DNA from: Paramyrothecium sp. XJ0827
Taxonomy: Eukaryota > Ascomycota > Sordariomycetes > Hypocreales > Stachybotryaceae
Length of the DNA stretch: 64,000 nt
NCBI GenBank assembly: GCA_020881915.1
Contig: JAJFPB010000002.1
Coordinates: 62,001 to 126,000 of the forward strand
Reading direction: 5' to 3'
Below, piece after piece: positions 38,826 through 51,100 of this stretch. Position 1 is the stretch's first letter. Each line of letters begins with the position of its first letter. The notes beneath the pieces are model-generated. The model did no database searches. It had not been told where the DNA came from and worked only from the letters and a program-made list of their open reading frames with translations. Both the position numbers and the translations under genes were made by a program.

Positions 38826-39440
38826 TATAATAATTAGGGGTAGCTTTATACTATTAGATATAAAGTAACTAAGGATTATTAGGGATTTATTTATTCTTAA
38901 ATAAAATAATAAGAAAGTATTTAAAGTATATAAAGAGATTATTACTAATCTATAAAAGAATAATATAATAAAGATTATCTTAGGAACTATATATTATTAA
39001 TAGCTAGTAGGTTCTAATCTAAATATAATATATAGAACCTCCTATTTATATATATAGTTCCCTTTTCCTAGAGTATATAGGAGAGTACTCCTTAGATTAT
39101 AATATATAATACTCCTAGGAATATTATAGAAGGTAATTTCTTCTAGTAGTACTTCTATACTTCTAGCCTTATTTATAGGAATCTTCTTCCCTATAGATCC
39201 CTATCTTTATTAGATATTTTTTCTATTTCTATTTTTTTATTTCTAGTCTCTTATTTTTAGCCCTTCTTTTATATTAGTATCTAATTTAGGCTAGTATATT
39301 AGGGCTAGCCTATAGGTTATATTAGTAGTGCGGGGGCTAGTCTATCCTAAGGCCAGTAGCCTAAAGCTAGTATAATATTTATATATTATATTATATAATA
39401 TTCTATAGCTTAGTTATAACCTTTGGGTCAGGTTATAATA
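38826..39440 (-). repeat. LTR of Gypsy B, right copy (5' LTR in coding sense)
   Basis: 615 bp, same length as the left copy, followed by target duplication CTAAC. It lies 13 bp from an inverted solo LTR, making a large inverted repeat. Confidence 0.88.
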
Positions 39441-39453
39441 CTAACTGCCACGC

Positions 39454-40058
39454 TATTATAACCTGACCTAAGGTTATAACTAAGCCGTAGAATATTATAT
39501 AATATAATATATAAATACTATACTAGCCTTAGATTACTAGCCTTAAGATAGACTAGTTCCTATACTACTAGTATAACCTATGGGCTAGCTCTAATATACT
39601 AGCCTAAATTAGATATTAGTATAAAAGAAAGAATAGAAATAAAAGACTAGAAATAAAAGAATAGAAATAAAAAAATATTTAATAAGAATAAAGACCTATA
39701 TAGAAGAAAATTCCTATAAATAAAGCTAGAAGTATAGAAGTACTACTAAAAGGGATTACTTTCTATAATACTCCTAGGAGTATTATATATTATAATCTAA
39801 GGAGTACTCTCCTATATACTCTAGGAAAAGGAACTATATATATAGATAGGAGGTTCTATATATTATATCTAGACTAGAACCTACTAGCTATTAATAATAT
39901 ATAGTCCCTAAGATATTCTTTAACTAGCTTCTAGAGAAGAAGTCTTATAGACTAGTAATAAGTAATCTATTACTTTAAGAGGGAATCCTATTCCCTGCAT
40001 TAGATAATAAACCACAAAATAACCTACCCTATACTTAGGTCCAGGCCCGGTCGTCACA
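39454..40058 (+). repeat. Inverted solo LTR inserted in pogo-2
   Basis: 605 bp. Its reverse complement matches the B LTR from the end inward for about 450 bp. Its far end instead matches the solo LTR at 5738 (CCCTATACTTAGGTCC..GCCCGG). The flanks CACGC (39449-39453) and CACAC (40059-40063) are a 5-bp target duplication with one G-to-A change. No internal retrotransposon sequence is present, so this is a recombined solo LTR. It is less mutated than B. Confidence 0.85.
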
Positions 40059-40063
40059 CACAC

Positions 40064-41412
40064 ATTATCTATTAGCAAGCGCTAGGCTTCTAACTTCGTT
40101 AGGTAATAACTAGACCTCAAGATGTGTTTTTTTTTATAAATATAACTATTAGAGGGCCAAATGCGAGATCTAACTATTATTTGTAATTAGTTCAGGCTTG
40201 TAGAGAATATAATTGCGAAATATAGCATTAACCTAGCTAATATTTATAACTTTGATGAGACTGGCTTTATGATGGGCGTTATTGCAAGCGGAATGGTTAT
40301 TACAGGCGCAGAAAGACGTGGAAAGGCGAAATTAGTGCAGCCTGGAAACTGGGAATGGGTTATAATTATCTAGGCGATTAATGCCGAAGGCTGGGTAATT
40401 GCGCCGTTTATTGTGGTTGCGGGCTATACTACCTCGCTAGTTAGTACCAGGAAAGTAACCTCCCCAGCGATTAGGCTATTATAATGACTTAAAATGGCTG
40501 GACCAATAACGAGATAGGTCTTAAGTGGCTTAAGTACTTTAATTAGTATACTAAAGCCCAATTAACCGGTTACTATTGTCTTCTGATCCTTAATGGGTAC
40601 GAAAGTTACTACTTGGTTGACTTTGAGAAATATTGCGAAGAGAACTACATTATTATACTATGTATATTGCCTCATTTGTCTTATCTACTTCAGCCTCTTG
40701 ATGTTAGGTGCTTTAGGCCGCTTAAAAAGGCTTATGGTCGAGAAATTGAGCATCTAATTAAGCGCTCGATAACGCATGTTTCAAAGACTGAATTCTTCCT
40801 AGCTCTTTATGCTGCCCACGAAGCCGCTATAACAAGGAGTAATATTGAGGGAGGTTCTTGAGGCGCCGGACTTGTTCCCTTGAACCCAGAAAATGTTATA
40901 TCGAGGCTTGATGTGCAGCTACGGACTCCGACACCGGTTGGCGAGGGGGCCGGCCTCCCCGACCCTTGGGTCTCTAAGACCCCAAAGATGGTTCTTGAGG
41001 CTAGCTCACAGTCTGAATACCTTGAAAGATGAGTGAGGAGGCATCAGAGCAGCTCCCCAGCATCAATTCTTGAGGCGCTTAAGTCACTTTCAAAGGGAAC
41101 GAAGGCAATAATATATTAGAATGCCCTATTGAAAGCTGAGGTCCAGATCCTTTAATAGGCGAATGAGACTATTAGCAAAAGGCGTAGAGCAAAAAAATCT
41201 TGGCTACGGAATGGAGGGAAGATAACTGTAGATAAAGGAAGGGATATAATTAATTAGAAAGACATTGATGCGCAGGTAGCAGCCGAATCATCGAGATGTG
41301 GTGGTCGAGGAAGGTCGGCTCCAACGAGGGAAAGGCGGTGTAGAAGATGCGGTAAGGCTGGTCATAACTCAAGAACGTGTCAGATTGTTGTTGAGATATC
41401 TGGAAAAGAGTA
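40064..41412 (+). pseudogene. pogo-2 transposase, 3' part
   Basis: Aligns base for base with 34935-36280 of pogo-1. Landmarks are FDETGFMMG near 40252, HLSYLLQPLDV near 40670-40705 (PHSSHLLQ in pogo-1) and the C-terminal knuckle CRRCGKAGHNSRTC near 41338-41380. Stops and missense changes are mostly C-to-T or G-to-A. The 5' third of the gene is on the other side of Gypsy B, at about 29390-29651. Confidence 0.85.
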
Positions 41413-41655
41413 AGCGATTAGTTTTAATTGATTGAATGCTATGATATATTTTTATTCAAGTTCTGATATTAAAGGTCGGAAAAAGTGCGTCGCATACTTG
41501 GATGCGTCGCATGCTTACATGCACGTTAGTGGATTTTCCTCACGAAGGTGCGGGAAAAGCTGCACAAGGGCTCGGCTTTATACCCCAACCTTTGCTCGGT
41601 GTTCTTGATACCGGACGCAAGATCTCCGTTGAATGCGTAATGTTTGTAGACACGG

Positions 41656-42849
41656 ATGATATGGAGGGCGTTTTTGAGGGCACGCGAAAGAGATAATGAC
41701 CTGATAGCGCTGTGGATGGCTACAAACGACTCCTTGGCGTCTCCTTTGTCCTTTCCGCGATTCGACCTTTCGAATGTCCCTCCTTTCCATCCTGACAGTT
41801 GTCTCGTGCCGTGGCGCCAAACCAGCGAGCTGTGGGTTGTGACTGAGAATAATCACATCATGGCAATCCGAGGTCGCCGCAAGCCGAAAGACAGCAACGC
41901 CGCAATGCCACAGATCGAAGCCAAAACGCCGATTTTTTACAGAAAGGATCATGAAGGCGATCCGAAGTCGTTTGGCGGGCTGGAGCTCTACACCATTGAC
42001 TCGACGTATCAGTCACATCTCATGCTTTTGGTTATCCCTGATTGCAAGCTCCGCGGGCTGTTCAGGGGTCAGTCTGGCGAAGACGAGCAACACCTGTAGT
42101 ATTGGTTCAGCGAAGATGACATCGTGCCTGCGAATGCCGAGCCGCTTTTTGTCAGGCCAGAAGGATACGTCCATCCAGTTGCAGGCAGTGCCATGCGTAC
42201 CGCGGGGAGTATGGACAGCAGGTATAAGCTATGGGTTGGATCCCACGGCGAGGTCTGCATCATGGTTCACGCCCAAAATTCGAAATATGCCGGTACACGT
42301 GTTTTGTTGCCCGAAGGTACCGCGGCCGTGGACATTCCGCAGTCCATCTCGGCCGCAGGGTTCAGTCTATCCAGGGGCCGCGACTTCTTCTTCGTCTCCC
42401 GTGACGGAGGGCTACGTCATAGGCGTTTAACAAACGATTCCACGGACTGGACAATATACAAGACCGAAGGACCTGTCGATATCGTGCCAGACATAGACAC
42501 GGCCCGGATTGCCGTCGGGAGCGGTCAGGTTGGGACGGCCGGGTGCTGGCTCATCGCCGCGTTGACCCTGCGCGGGTCCTACCCGACATACTATCACTCG
42601 CTCTAACGGCTCTTTGTCTATTAGATAGACGCTGAGGGGTGCGTCTGGGCCGTGCCGGGGATGCTGCCGCACCCCTACGGCGGCGACCTGAAAGATGCCA
42701 TCTGGAGCCCCGAATTTGTCATCTCGGCCCCAGGTGCTGAAGCCCACCCAACAGCGTCAAGGCTGACGCTGGCTGTGAGACACTTGGACAACAGAGATAT
42801 GTGCCACAACGGTTCGAATGGGCTATTGCCCGAAAATGGCACGGATTGA
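41656..42849 (+). pseudogene. Unidentified gene killed by three in-frame stops
   Basis: One reading frame runs for 1.2 kb with only three breaks: TAG 42097-42099, TAA 42604-42606 and TAG 42622-42624. The codon before each stop reads on smoothly into the next, and all three are one C-to-T change (CpA to TpA) from CAG or CAA. The protein trail is rich in Trp, Gly and aromatic residues with short strand-like repeats (ELWVVTENNHIMAIRG, YKLWVGSHGEVCIMVH, DFFFVSRDGGLRHRRL, GCVWAVPGMLP), suggesting a beta-propeller or lectin-like repeat protein. I do not recognise the family. The 5' end probably lies closer to 41530. Pogo-2 ends only 130 bp upstream, so the gene may also have lost its start. Confidence 0.6.
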
Positions 42850-43262
42850 AACGACGACAGCTGCATATTATATGTATACTGATTTGATCGGGCCGGCCGT
42901 CTCCGCCCGACAAGAGCTATTTACGACACGTTGGAATACTTCCGCGACTGGATTGAATGTATGCTCCCTGACGACGTGGCGAAAGAGGTGCGGGTAGAGC
43001 CGCAAACGGTTGAAGGAGGGCGCCACCCGGGACGTAAGATGGAATTGGTGGCGCCGCCACCCAGTTGGCAAGAAGGCGAGCGATCCCGGGACACCAAGAA
43101 TGTTTGTGACCCGGTTTGGGGGGGACCGACATGGTCGACTGAAGAGCATTGGAGTCGACACGGGCGTTGTGAAAGGGACAGAGTAAAGTTATTAATGTGT
43201 GCCTTATTGTACGAAAGGGATCCAATATGGGAATCATACTTTAAAATACTGTTATTATTTTA
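42850..43262 (+). other. Possible continuation of the broken gene
   Basis: GC-rich sequence with an open + strand frame at 42931-43263 (EYFRDWIECMLPDDVAKEV near its start). It may be a further domain of the broken gene just before it, or a separate scrap. Composition drops sharply after 43260. Confidence 0.35.
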
Positions 43263-45302
43263 AAGAAAACGTGATCTAGTGTATTGAATTCCTAATAGCT
43301 CTTTTAGATTGGGACCGTTATTGTGCAATTCGTGACTTTTTGGCTCAAGACACAGCTATTTGTAGTGCAAAATACTTCCCTCCATTCTTGTTCTTCTGGG
43401 GGGACAGTAACGGTCAGTTAATGAATCATGGTCGCTACATCTAGCCTATATACCCACAAGTTGCATGATATGTACACCGCAGACAGAAATTAACTAATAG
43501 TAATAGTAGCAGCTTGCTAGATATACGCGTTATGCACACTACAATACAAGCAGCCCTATACTATAAAGCTATATAAGTAGTTACCTCAGAAAACTAGATC
43601 ATGTGCGTTATAGTTACCTTGGACTATGCTAATCTTATATTAATTAAGCCTTCTATGGAATTCTAGAATTGATATCTTCTATAAACACGAGGAAGGGGAG
43701 ATTAAGGTGCTACTTAATTTTTCAAGACTAGGCGGTACGTGGCCACCTCGAACGGGCCCAAGGCTACCTCAAATATGCTATCTTAAACCAAAATCTCTTC
43801 TAGGTTATTCTTAAGAATATTTATTTTCTATATACTTTTAATAGCATAGAATATCTTAAAAGTTCCCCTTGCTCTACTACCTAGAGCATTATAGACTTAG
43901 ATTATAATATTCTTGCCCTTTTGCTTAGGTAGATTATCCTATAATATATTCTTATTATCTTTGCTGCACTTAATCTAGTTAAGAACTAGATTATTATTGC
44001 TAGTAAGTGTAATAGGGAACTTAGATAGGGTGCCTATTTTAACCTTGGAGGTAGTAATAAGTTATATGGAATTATTGAAGTTAAATATAGCCCAGATAGT
44101 CTATGCACCAAGACCGCCACGGTGTGGCATAATAGCCTAGCGGATCTTGTAATGGCCTATATTGGTGTTGCCATTAGGCGCCTTAGGTGACCTAAATAGC
44201 AATAGCCTTATAACATTGCCTATAGTAGAGAAACCATACTTACTATTATTAAGGATAGAAATACTGTAGTTATGCTTGGATAGATCAGTAAACTTGTAGC
44301 AGTAGACCTCGAACTTGGCCATATCCTAGCTACATATATATAATAGGTTAGCTACAAAACCTTAAAATAATCCTAGTACTAAGATACTAGTATATATAGA
44401 TGCTAAAAGACTTATAAAGTATTGTAGTAAGTTAGGCACTTAATAATACTATACTATATCTTATATAAAGCCTTAGTATTAATAATATTAACTAGGAATT
44501 CCACCTTAAGGAACTTCATAGTCTTATACCACTTAATATCTACTGTATATTTAATAAATAACAGCTATTTATTAAGTATAGTATATAGCGTAATGGTTAT
44601 CTTAAGAGAGCTATATTTACTAATATATATCTTGGATATAATACTTGCTTAGTAGCCCTTATCCTCGAAAATAGTAGTGGCCAAGCTACTAAGCTCCTTG
44701 TATATCTCTAGATAGTATACTTCTATATCCTAAGCCTACTAGTAGATAGGCTTATTATTAAAGATAATAAACTAACTAGCCTTACTAAATAGGGTTTCTT
44801 ATTGTGTCTAGCGGTTATAAATAGAGGTAATAACTCCCTTTTTAACCTAAATACTTAGCTACTTATTTTTAAGTAGGAAAATGCCGGCTGATGTTCCCTA
44901 ACTATTATAGCTTGGGCTCCGGCTAAGTTAGTACAAAATAATTTAATACTAAGCGTAGGACTATTACTAGAAGTAATAATAGCCTCTATCTTAGAAATAT
45001 TAATTAACTCTTTTTGTAGCCATAGTAGAGTATTTAAAGCAATAGTACTACTAATATTTAACTTATTAATTACTTTAGTCTCCTTAATACTAAGTATAAT
45101 AAAGATCTACTGCAGGAGAACCTATATAGTCTTATATATATTAATATAGACCTAGTACCTTATTAACTTAATTCCCTTACTTACTTAAATATATAATTAT
45201 TATTATAAAGAAAGCTTACCTTTTTAGAGTTATTATAGCATATTTTAATTATAATCTCTACTTATTATAGTACTATAGTTTATATTCTAATACCTTACTA
45301 AG
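43263..45302. other. AT-rich degraded repeat, unclassified
   Basis: From about 43720 the sequence is RIP-like but less saturated than the Gypsy elements. A short - strand frame (44322-44137) reads like protein but matches nothing I know. It is not alignable by eye to the Gypsy or pogo elements here, so probably a different repeat family. Confidence 0.4.
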
Positions 45303-45950
45303 TATAATAATTAGGGGTAACCTTATACTATTAGATATAGGGTAACTAAGGATTAAGTGGTATTTTATTCTTAAATAGAATAATAAAAAGGTATCTAAAG
45401 TATTTTATATAAGTTATTACTAGTCTTATAAAAAATAATATAATAAAGATTATTTTAGAAACTATATATTATTAATAACTAGTAGTTTTTTATTTATCCT
45501 AAGGTAGAATTCTCCTATTTATATACTTATTATAATTACTTTATTAAAGTAATTACTAATATACTTAGTTTAATATACTTAATTATAGTATATAAATATA
45601 TATATATAATTAGTTCTTTTCTTACTTAGTATTATATAGAAATTTACTTATATTCTTAGTTCTAAGGTAATTAAATATTAGTTCTTTTTTACTTTATTAA
45701 GTAGGGACTATATTCTACTAAATCCCTAAAATAGTAGCTATATTATACTTAATATATTCTTCTATTATTTACTTAAATCTCTAGCTATATTAGTTCTATA
45801 TAATTATATCTTTAGTAAGAACTAATATATATTTAAGTTATAATCTACTAATTAATTTATTTAGTTTTTTTATATAGTATTTATTATAACTAATATAGAT
45901 TATATTTATTTTATATTAGCTTAGTTATAAAGTTAATATAAGTTATAATA
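45303..45950 (-). repeat. LTR of Gypsy C, left copy
   Basis: 648 bp, pairs with 52995-53643, same subfamily as the LTRs of element A but inverted in the window. Confidence 0.87.
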
Positions 45951-47464
45951 TAATACTTCTTTTCTTAAGGCCTACTTTAAAGATCTAATTACTTCTTTAT
46001 ATAAATTAAGTAAATTTCTAGATTTTTTAATTATAGCCTAGTAAGTATTTCTTCTTTTTTTCTTTTTTTTATAATAACCTTAGAGATTACTATTTATTAT
46101 TATCTTTATATTAATACTATTTTTAGATTTAGTTTTATAATTATATTTTATATTTATTATTACTTAAAAAGTATAAAATATAAGATATTATTTAAATTAA
46201 AGTATTATTAAATATATACTTATTTTAATTATTTTTATAATTTAATAGATATTTTTTTAATATTTTATAGATTTTTTTCTTATATATCTCTAGTTCTTAT
46301 TAATTATAATTAATTTATTAAATAATTAATAAGAATATAAAACTAAAGAAGAAGAAAATTAAAGTAAAAAAAGAGTTACTTTATTATTAAGTTACTTTTT
46401 TTAAGTCTCTAATTTACTTAATATAGCTATATTATTAATATTAAGTCTTAAAAAATAAAAGTACTTATTTAGTAAAGAATATTAAAGCTAAGAAAAAGAT
46501 TCTTATTAAAGAAATAGAAATTATTTTTAATATTTAATTCTTAGTATATTTTAATATTATATTTTCTTTAAATATAAATTAATAAATCTTAGATTTTAAA
46601 GCTTTATTTAATTTTAGAATTTCTTTAGTTTTAAACTAGCTTTTTCTAGGTATTTAAGTAATTTCTATATATTTTTACTTTTATTATAGTTTTTTTATTT
46701 AATAAAATATAATTCTTCTTTATTTTTAGTTTATTTATATATAAGTATTTATTTTACTTTATATTTTTCTTTTTCTATAAGTACCTTAATAAATTCTTCT
46801 ATAGATTTATTATTTAATATTAGTTCTAGAAATATAATATAAAATACTAAGTAATATTTTATTATATTTAGAAGTTCTAATTTATAATTAATATTCTTAA
46901 TTTTATATAAGATTTTAAAAGATCTAAGTTTTTTATAATTTAGTTTATTACTTAATTATATTATTTTTATATTTTTTTTAAGTAAGTAAACTATATTTGT
47001 TTTTTAAATTAATTCTAGTAATCCTTTTATATTATAATATTTCTTTATTTTCTAATTTATAAATAAAATTTCTTATTTTATTATATTATATAATTATTTA
47101 AGTTCTTTTATTTTAATAATAGCTAATTTATTAAGAAATTCTTTATATTTAATATATTTAATAATTAATTTAAATCTATAATTTATATAAAATAATAATA
47201 TTTTAGTAATTTCTAATTTAGTACTATTATAATAATATTATATTATAAGTAGTTATTTTATTTAATTCTTCTACTAGTAATTAATATAATAGTAGAGATA
47301 TTATTTTAGGATTTAATTTATTTAATTTATTTATTTATTTATTTATAAGTAATAAGTAGTACTTAGTTTATAGTTAATATCTAAAAAAGCTACTAATTCT
47401 TATTAGAACTTAAATATAAATATAGGTCCTCTATTAAAAGTAATCTCTTCTAGTATACTATATT

Positions 47465-48116
47465 TATTATAACTTGTACTAATCTTATAACTAAGCTAAG
47501 TATAGAATAAATATAATTTATATTAATTATAATAAATACTATATAGAAAAACTAAATAAACTAATTAATAAATTATAACTTAAATATATATTAGTTCTTA
47601 TTAAGAATATAGTTATATAGAACTAATATAACTAAAGATTTAAATAAATAATAGGGAAATATATTAGATATAATATAGCTATTATTCTAGGGATTTAATA
47701 GAATATAATTTCTACCTAATAAAGTAAAAAAGGGACTAGTACTTAATTACCTTAGAACTAAGAATATAAGTAAATTCCTATATAATACTAAATAAAAAAA
47801 GAGCTAATTATATATATATACTTATATATTATAACTAAGTATACTAAATTAAATATATTAGTAATTACCTTAATAAAGTAATTATAATAAGTTTATAAAT
47901 AAAAAGATTTTATTTTAAAATAAATAAAAAATTATTAATTATTAATAATATATAGTTCCTAAAATAATCTTTATTATATTATTTTTTTATAAATTAGTAA
48001 TAATCTCTTATATACTTTAAATACTTTTTTATTATTTTATTTAAGAATAAATAAATCCCTAAATAATCTCTAATTACTTTATACCTTTTAGTATAAGGCC
48101 ACCCTAGATTATTATA
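47465..48116 (+). repeat. Solo LTR inside Gypsy C with ATATT duplication
   Basis: 652 bp, A-type LTR in A orientation, opposite to the LTRs of its host. Flanked by ATATT on both sides (47460-47464 and 48117-48121). Gypsy B has the uninterrupted equivalent near 31795-31815, which confirms the insertion point. Confidence 0.92.
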
Positions 48117-51100
48117 ATATTAGCTTATAATATATTTATAAAAGTAATATATTATATTTTTAATATTAATTACTTTATTATAAGTAATAAAGTAAATATA
48201 TTTAGTAAGCCTATTAATAATAATAAAAATACTATTATAGCTATTTTTTAAGTTTAATTTCTTTAATTAAGGAAATTTAATAATAAAATTCTATAAGATT
48301 AATTACTATAATTAGATTAGTATTAGTAGTAATTTAAGATATTTATAAGACTTATATCTTAAGGCTTTTATTTTATTATAGATATTATATTTTCTTATAA
48401 TTCTTTTTATATTTTATTTTATTTTAAGGTAGCTATATATTTAATATATTACTTCTATAGTTTTTTTAATTCCTTTATATTTAATAGTATAATATTTATA
48501 GATTTTAATTAGAATCTTCTTTTATATTTCTTCTAGGATTTATATTTAATTATTATATATAAGTACTATATTATATTCTATACTTACTTCTATAAATACT
48601 TTTATAATATATATAATATATTTTTTACTTTATTCTTTAATTTTATTATATTACTTTTTTTTATTTTAATTCTATAGATTTTAATTAAATTAATAGTTTT
48701 TTATTTATAATTCCCTTTAAAATTATAATATAATAATTATTATATTACCTTAGAGATCTCTTACTTATATTTATTCTTTTAGTTTAATATATTAGTATAT
48801 TTATTTTTAGATCCTTTTTAGTAAATAATTTTATAATTAAAAGATATAAGTATTTTTATATAATAAACTTATTTTATAATTAGTATTTATATTATAGTAA
48901 AATAAATAATATTTTAGTAATTTATATAAATCTTAACTTTATATTTTATATTTATTAGGTAATATTAGAATTCTTTAAAGGTTTTAATAATAGCTATATA
49001 TTCTTTATTATAAATTAGATATTAAAGTAAAGATCTAGTAATTTCTTTTAATTAAAATATAATAAGATATAAAAGATTATTATTTTTTATTTATTTTATT
49101 ATAGTACCTAATATATAATTAGAGATATTTATTTCTAGAATAATCTACTTCTTTAAATTAAAAATTACTAGAATAAATTTACTAAGGATTTATTTCTTAA
49201 TTTCTTTAAAAGCTTCTTAGGCTTCTTTACTTTATTAAAAAGATATATTTTTTTAAGTAAGATCTATAAAAGATTTAATAATTTTCCTAAAGTACTTAAT
49301 AAAGTATTAGTATAAAATCTAAAAAGCTTTAAATATCTTTAATATTATTTATTAGAGATTTCTAGTTTTAAATAATAATAATCTTACTTTTTTTTATTTA
49401 GATTTTATTAAGTTAAATAATATATTTAAGGAAGTTTACTTCTTATATATAAAATATACTTTTCTTAGGTTCTACTAGTAATTTAATATCTTATAATACT
49501 TTTAGTACTTTATATATATATTTTTTATATTATTATTTATTTTCTAAGAAAATAAGAATATTATTTAAATATATAATTATAAAGTTATTAATAAATTTAT
49601 AAAAAATATAATTAATTATATATTAAGATATTATAAATATATTAATTAATTTAAAAGATATTATAAAAGTTTTAAAGAATCTAAACTTAGTATAAAAAGC
49701 TATTTTTTATTTATTATCTTTTTTAATTTAAATTAAATTATAAGCTCTTTTTAGATCTAATATAATAAAGATTATTTTCTTATATAAGTAATCTCTTATT
49801 TTAGTAATAAGTAATAAAAGTATTTTATTTTTAATTATAATATTATTAAGTTATTAGTAATTTATATAAAATTATAATTTTTTATTTTTTTTAAAATAAA
49901 TATAATAAGGTATTTAGTAGGTAATATTAATTATTAAATATTTTTTTTTTTAGGTTTTTATTTATATATTCTTTTAATATTTTTAGTTCTTTAATATTAA
50001 GTTTATAAATTAATAAAAAGTAGGTCTTTTTTTCTTTAATTAGGTAGATTTTATAGTTCTACTTTATATATTTTAGGAATCTACTTTTTAGATTTTTTAT
50101 AAATAATTTAATATATTTATAATATCTTCCTAGAATATTAGTAAGTTTATTTTTTATTTCTTTTTTTATTTCTTATTATTCTTTAATACTATATATTAAT
50201 ATATAAATAAAATTAATAGCTTTTCTTTTATAAATTAAGATTACTTTACTTTATTTATATTATATACTAAATTATACTTTATTTTTAATTAATATAGTAG
50301 CTTTAATTTAATAATTTCTTTATTTTAGAAATACTTTTACTTTCTTAAATAAGGTTTTAAGATAAATATTTACTTCTTTTTTTCTTTTATTTCTTTTCTT
50401 TTATAAAAATAATTATAATTCTTAGATTATAATCTAATCTATATTTTAATTAAAAGTAAATCTTTAATCTTTTAATTATAATTTATTTAGAAATATATTA
50501 AATTAAATATATATAATATTAAAAGTAACTTAGTATATAATTCCTTATATAATTACTTAAAGAATTACTTTCTTATTTACTTAGCCTTAGTTATAAGTAA
50601 ATAAAATTCCTTCTATATTTATAGCTTTATATAATTTCTTTTTTTTAATAGGATTTTATATTAGTTTATAAAGTTAGAATTAATATAGTTTTCTTTAATA
50701 TTAATATTTACTTTAGTATTAATAATTATATTTTAGATTATAAAGTTAATATAATATCTTTATTATTTTACTTATTTTTATTTTTAAATTATAATAATAA
50801 TTTATTACTTTTTTTATTTTTTTTATAACCTAATTATAATTAATAGATTTTATTTTTTATTTAGTTACTTTTTATAAGAATATTATTAATTTCTCTTTAT
50901 ATTTCTTAGGTATTTATTAGTAATTTATATTTTATATATATTCTTTTAATATAAAGAAATTTATTTAAGAACTTTAAGATTCTTATTTTAATATATTTAT
51001 ATCTTTTATTTAATAAACTATTTTCTAGATTATAAAAGTCTCTTTTATACTTCCTTTAAAGCTAAGTATATTATTTTAGTTTAAATTTCTTATAGAATTT

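Larger units (their letters stand above)
29657..39440 (-). mobile_element. Gypsy LTR retrotransposon B, RIP-dead, inserted in pogo-2
   Basis: LTRs of 615 bp each (29657-30271 and 38826-39440) bound an internal region coding on the - strand. The RT YLDDI box reads YLNNI near 33260-33285. The purine tract is just inside the left LTR (complement of 30274-30290). Target duplication: CCAAC 29652-29656 and CTAAC 39441-39445, differing by one RIP-type C-to-T change. Removing the 1857-bp pogo-1 and its duplicated TA leaves 7925 bp, similar to elements A and C. The sequence is AT-saturated with constant stops. Confidence 0.88.
29272..41526 (+). mobile_element. pogo-2: Fot1/pogo DNA transposon split by LTR insertions
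   Basis: Terminal inverted repeats begin ACGTACATG at 29272 and end CATGCACGT at 41526. They are flanked by TA (29270-29271 and 41527-41528), the target duplication of Tc1/mariner-type elements. The element's own DNA is 29272-29656 plus 40064-41526; the rest is inserted. The start codon reads ATA (near 29392) and the transposase has stops and many C-to-T and G-to-A changes compared with pogo-1, a moderate level of RIP. The TIR differs from pogo-1 internally (GCATGCGACGCATCC against GCGAGTGCACCAACC), so it is a sister subfamily. Confidence 0.85.

Noticed and set aside
42850..43262. Separate gene with its own function
   Set aside because: Open but unrecognised, no start or intron evidence, and it directly follows the broken gene. 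Kept only as a possible continuation.
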